Below, piece after piece: positions 61,173 to 64,000 of a stretch of DNA of 64,000 nt. Position 1 is the stretch's first letter. Each line of letters opens with the position of its first letter. The stretch is from contig CAVWDE010000004.1 in NCBI GenBank assembly GCA_963753685.1, forward strand, positions 1-64,000. The letters are read 5' to 3'. The DNA is from DATAOG01 sp963753685 (GTDB taxonomy: Bacteria > Pseudomonadota > Alphaproteobacteria > Geminicoccales > Geminicoccaceae). The notes under the pieces are model-generated. The model did not search any database, had not been told where the DNA came from, and saw only the letters and a program-made list of their open reading frames with translations. The position numbers were made by a program, and so were the translations under genes.

Positions 61173-61607
61173 ATGCACACCTCGACCTACGAGCAGGACT
61201 TCTACGCCTGGACGCGGGCGCAGGCGGCAGCCCTGCGCGCGGCCTGCCCCAACCGGTTCGACTGGGAGCACATTGCCCTGGAGCTCGAGGCCACAGGCCG
61301 GGGCGAATGGGACCAGACGGAGAGCCGCATCCGTCAAATCCTGATCCATCTGCTCAAATGGCAGTTCCAACCATGGCTGCGCTGGCGCAGCTGGCGCAAC
61401 ACGCTCTGGGTGCAGCGCCACGATCTCGCCAAGCTGCTGCGCCGCAATCCGAGCCTGCGCGGCCATGTCGAAGAGGCGCTGGCGGAGGAATATCCCGCGG
61501 CGGTCGCCGGCGCGCTCGACGAAACGGGCCTGCCCGACGGCGCCTTCCCGACGACCTGCCCCTACTCAGCCAAGCAGCTCCAGGATCAGGACTTCCTCCC
61601 CGACTGA
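61173..61607 (+). CDS. DUF29-family protein
   Basis: The 144-residue protein has the DUF29 layout: YEQDFYAWTRAQAAALRA, then FDWEHIALELEATGRGEW (key run WEHIALELE) and HLLKWQFQPWLRWRSWRNTL. The last block is Trp-rich. The family is common in cyanobacteria and alphaproteobacteria and its role is unknown, although members often lie near toxin-antitoxin or mobile genes. ATG 61173 has GAGGCG nearby. A TTG at 61161 is the alternative. Confidence 0.8.
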   Translation: MHTSTYEQDFYAWTRAQAAALRAACPNRFDWEHIALELEATGRGEWDQTESRIRQILIHLLKWQFQPWLRWRSWRNTLWVQRHDLAKLLRRNPSLRGHVEEALAEEYPAAVAGALDETGLPDGAFPTTCPYSAKQLQDQDFLPD

Positions 61608-61647
61608 GCACTGCCGCGCCGACACAACAGCGTCGGGGAAAGGCGGA

Positions 61648-61681
61648 CAATTGGTTCCTGACATATCGTCGGGAACCTTTT
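61648..61681. repeat. Short hairpin repeat, copy 2 of 2
   Basis: CAATTGGTTCC at 61648-61658, a 13-nt loop, and GGAACCTTTT at 61672-61681. It is the counterpart of 58639-58672, with compensating changes: the stem GGTTCC/GGAACC replaces GGTGCC/GGCGCC. It may act as a terminator for the DUF29 gene. Confidence 0.5.
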
Positions 61682-61825
61682 GCGTGATCCGCTGCGGCCG
61701 GGCGGTCGTGAGTTCAGGGCGTCGGCGCCCCTCCAGGTCACGCCCGTGCATGCCGTCTTCCGGACCATCCTCTCGACATCCGCTGCCCGACAATGCTATT
61801 GGTTCGCTAGCATAGGAGAGCGGCG

Positions 61826-62059
61826 ATGGCGAGCGTGCTGGTGCGCGATCTGGATCCGGCGGTGGTCGACCGGCTCAAGGCGCGGGCGGAGGAGAATGGC
61901 CGGTCCTTGCAAAAGGAGCTGAAGGCGATCCTCGAGCTCGCTGCGGCACAAGCGACCTGGGCAGAGGCGCGGGCGGCCGCGGAACGGGTCCGGCAGATGC
62001 TTGGCGGGAGGCAGTTCTCGGACAGTACGGACTTAGTTCGTGAGGACCGCGACCGTTGA
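61826..62059 (+). CDS. Antitoxin, FitA-like ribbon-helix-helix protein
   Basis: The 77-residue protein has an N-terminal ribbon-helix-helix pattern, SVLVRDLDPAVVDRLKARAEENGRSLQKELKAILELA (key runs: VVDRLKARAEENGRSLQKEL). The C-terminal acidic and Arg-rich tail would bind the toxin. GGAGAG precedes the ATG. Its stop overlaps the toxin TTG start by four bases, the usual layout of a vapBC/fitAB pair, in which the complex represses its own promoter. Confidence 0.88.
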   Translation: MASVLVRDLDPAVVDRLKARAEENGRSLQKELKAILELAAAQATWAEARAAAERVRQMLGGRQFSDSTDLVREDRDR

Positions 62060-62502
62060 GCGGACTGGTGGTGGATGCGAGCGTCGGGCTGAAATGGTAT
62101 CTGGACGAGACGCACGCCTCGGTGGCGCGTCGGCTGCTGAACGGCAAGGAAGAGCTGAGCGTGCCTCATCTCTTCTTCAGCGAGATCAGCAACGTCCTTT
62201 GGAAGCGCTGGCGAAGGAAGGAGATCGCCGCGCCAGCGGTGGTCGCAGCGCTGGAAGCGGTGGAGGCCGTCGGACTCACGGTGTGGGCGGATCGCGGCTT
62301 GCTCTGGGATGCGGTCGCGATTGCGCTGCGACGCGGCTGTTCGGTCTATGACAGCCTCTATCTTGCGCTCGCGGACAAGATCGACGGTCGGCTCGTCACC
62401 GCGGATCGCCGCCTCGTGAACACGCTCGCGGGCACCGATGGAGCCAAGCGGGTCGTCTGGATCGAAGACCTCACCTTGGATGGGTCTCCTTCGCATCACT
62501 AG
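62056..62502 (+). CDS. vapC: VapC-type PIN-domain ribonuclease toxin
   Basis: The 148-residue protein has the PIN acidic residues: Asp7 in LVVDASVGLKWYLDE, Glu in PHLFFSEISNVLWK, Asp in VYDSLYLALADK and Asp in LVTADRRLVNTL. These metal ligands cut a specific RNA, often tRNA or rRNA. TTG start. It overlaps the antitoxin gene by four bases. The stop is seven bases from the convergent dnaE2 stop. Confidence 0.9.
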   Translation: MSGLVVDASVGLKWYLDETHASVARRLLNGKEELSVPHLFFSEISNVLWKRWRRKEIAAPAVVAALEAVEAVGLTVWADRGLLWDAVAIALRRGCSVYDSLYLALADKIDGRLVTADRRLVNTLAGTDGAKRVVWIEDLTLDGSPSHH

Positions 62503-62509
62503 GCTGACC

Positions 62510-64000
62510 CTAGTGGAAGTTGCGGGATTTGAAGCCGGCGGCGCGGGGAGCGAGGGGGTCCGGCCGCGCTGCGGGTGGCTCGAGGATACCCTTGTAGATG
62601 TGCGGGTGGGAGCGGAAGTGGTCGAGGTCGCGCGGGCGGAAGAAGGGGTCGCGCGGGTCGGGCGGGTTGCCGCTCTTGGCGTGGTCGGCGCGCGCGAGCG
62701 GTGATCTGAAGGGCGGCTCGGTCTCGGCCAGGCGGCGCAAAAGGTCGGTGCGGTCGAGCAGGCGCTCGGCCACCACGTGGATCACCAAGCCTTCCTTTTG
62801 CAGCTTGCCCTGGACCGCCAGCAGCTGCGCCCCCAGCACGATCCGGCGGAAGCGCTCGAACACCTTGGGCCAGACCACCAGGTTGGCAACCCCGGTCTCG
62901 TCCTCGAGCGTGATGAAGATGACCCCACTTGCGGTGCCCGGGCGTTGACGGACCAGGGTCAGGCCCGCGACCTCGACCCAGCGGCCGTCCTCGATGGCGG
63001 CGAGCTGCTCGGCCCGGAGCGTCCGGCGCGGCAGGAAGGGGCGGAGCAGGGCCAGGGGATGGGCGCGCAGTGACAGGCGGAGGTTGGCGTAGTCCTCGGC
63101 GACCTCGTGGCCGAGCGTCATCGGCGGCAGCGCGACTTCGAGTTCGCCGGGCGCTGTGCGACCTTCGGCCCAGGCGAACAGGGGCGGCAGGTCGCGCTCG
63201 TGCCCCGTCCGCTCGAGGCCGAGTGCCTTCCAGAGCGCACCGCGCCGGTCCAGCGCGAGCGAAGTGAAGGCATCGGCGCGCGCCAGGCGATCGAGCGCCG
63301 CGGCGCTGAGGCCCGACCGGCGGCGCAGCTCAGCGAGATCGCGATAGCCCCCGCCCCGGCGCAGGACCAGCTGCGCCAGCTCCTCCGCCTTCAGCCCCTT
63401 GACCTGGCGAAAACCCAGACGCAGCGCGAAAGGGCGTCCCTTGCGGTCCTCGGCCGGTGGCGCTGCCACCGCTGCCACCTCCAAGGTGCAGTCCCAGTCG
63501 CTGGCGTTGACGTCGACCGGCAGCACGGCGACGTCGTGGCCCTGGGCATCGCGCACGATCTGGGCAGGCGCGTAGAAGCCCATCGGCTGGCTGTTGAGGA
63601 GCGCGCAGGCGAACACCTCCGGATAATGGCACTTGATCCAGGCCGAGACGTAGACCAGGAGCGCGAAGCTCGCGGCGTGGCTCTCGGGAAAGCCGTAGGT
63701 GCCAAAACCCTCGATCTGCTGGAAGCAGCGTTCGGCGAACTCGCGCGCGTAGCCGTTCGCAGCCATGCCGTCGATGAACTTGGTGCGGAAGGTGTGGATC
63801 GTGCCGACCCGCTTGAAGGTCGCCATGGCGCGGCGCAGCCGATCGGATTCGCTGGCGGTGAAGCCCGCACCCACAATCGCGATCTGCATCGCCTGCTCCT
63901 GGAACAAGGGCACGCCCAGCGTCTTCTCGAGCACGCCCCGAAGTGCGTCCGAGGGATACTCGACCCGCTCTTCGCCGCTCCGGCGGCGCAGGTACGGGTG
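62510..64000 (-). CDS. dnaE2: Error-prone DNA polymerase DnaE2 (ImuC), C-terminal part, cut by window end
   Basis: The frame is open through the window end and gives about 496 residues. Signature blocks include [60 protein letters not shown] and [16 protein letters not shown]-terminal OB-fold follows ([19 protein letters not shown]). It performs mutagenic translesion synthesis with ImuA and ImuB after SOS induction. Those partners are not in the window and should lie upstream, beyond 64 kb. The C-terminal tail ends KSRNFH. Confidence 0.93.
   Translation of the reverse strand, partial: HPYLRRRSGEERVEYPSDALRGVLEKTLGVPLFQEQAMQIAIVGAGFTASESDRLRRAMATFKRVGTIHTFRTKFIDGMAANGYAREFAERCFQQIEGFGTYGFPESHAASFALLVYVSAWIKCHYPEVFACALLNSQPMGFYAPAQIVRDAQGHDVAVLPVDVNASDWDCTLEVAAVAAPPAEDRKGRPFALRLGFRQVKGLKAEELAQLVLRRGGGYRDLAELRRRSGLSAAALDRLARADAFTSLALDRRGALWKALGLERTGHERDLPPLFAWAEGRTAPGELEVALPPMTLGHEVAEDYANLRLSLRAHPLALLRPFLPRRTLRAEQLAAIEDGRWVEVAGLTLVRQRPGTASGVIFITLEDETGVANLVVWPKVFERFRRIVLGAQLLAVQGKLQKEGLVIHVVAERLLDRTDLLRRLAETEPPFRSPLARADHAKSGNPPDPRDPFFRPRDLDHFRSHPHIYKGILEPPAARPDPLAPRAAGFKSRNFH

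Noticed and set aside
1..64000. CRISPR arrays, tRNA and rRNA genes
   Set aside because: No regularly spaced identical repeats were seen, and no cloverleaf or rRNA-like conserved stretches were recognised by eye.

Overview
The window is 64 kb of very GC-rich DNA (third codon positions almost all G or C). It looks like the chromosome of a free-living alphaproteobacterium, possibly a Rhodospirillales- or Geminicoccaceae-type soil or freshwater organism. This is inferred from sorbitol/mannitol-type (Smo) transporters, many branched-chain (Liv) ABC systems, a DnaE2 polymerase and a PcaR-like IclR regulator. No rRNA, tRNA, CRISPR array or intact mobile element was seen.

Layout: (1) 1-8.3 kb holds an acyl-CoA ligase (cut by the window start), a MenB/BadI-type crotonase, a VOC protein, a class III CoA-transferase and a complete Liv-type ABC importer. 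This suggests uptake and CoA-activation of a carboxylic acid. (2) 8.3-17.7 kb is a polyol catabolic island: a SorC-type regulator diverges from smoEFGK, two polyol SDRs (one a close match to SmoS sorbitol dehydrogenase), a HAD phosphatase, and a convergent xylulokinase. (3) 17.7-22.2 kb is a less GC-rich patch with a ketoisomerase-like cupin, an FAD oxidoreductase and a GT2 glycosyltransferase. It lies between a dead sugar-binding-protein gene and the last 51 codons of an SDR, as if it had been inserted into a sugar locus. (4) 22.2-31.2 kb is a sugar-acid catabolic cluster: COG3618-type lactonase, FMN hydroxyacid oxidase, D-2-hydroxyacid dehydrogenase, HpcH aldolase, a ribose-type ABC importer with two permeases, and an SMP-30 lactonase. 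(5) 31.2-40 kb is an aromatic module: LivMHFG, an intradiol (hydroxyquinol-type) dioxygenase and a Tat-exported binding protein on the minus strand, then an IclR regulator and an HpaB-type flavin monooxygenase on the plus strand. Two 17-bp palindromes frame the regulator. (6) 40-46.4 kb carries an MFS permease, a frameshifted lipoprotein, an IS110-like remnant, a sulfotransferase, a secreted protein and two transglutaminase-like proteins. (7) 46.5-51 kb is a potADBC-type polyamine-like importer. (8) 51.3-64 kb is mixed housekeeping and stress: rhodanese, PNPOx-like protein, TPR protein, MsrP, an M55 peptidase, a DapA-family lyase, alcohol dehydrogenase, MscS channel, DUF29 protein, a VapBC-type toxin-antitoxin pair and the C-terminal part of DnaE2.

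Two patterns cross the whole window. Four of the five genes for ABC binding proteins are followed by a strong GC hairpin just before the next transporter gene, consistent with differential expression of binding protein over permease. In addition, at least five genes are broken by single-base indels, nearly all +1 insertions and several in short homopolymer runs. Removing them restores family-length proteins, so several apparent pseudogenes may be sequencing or assembly errors.
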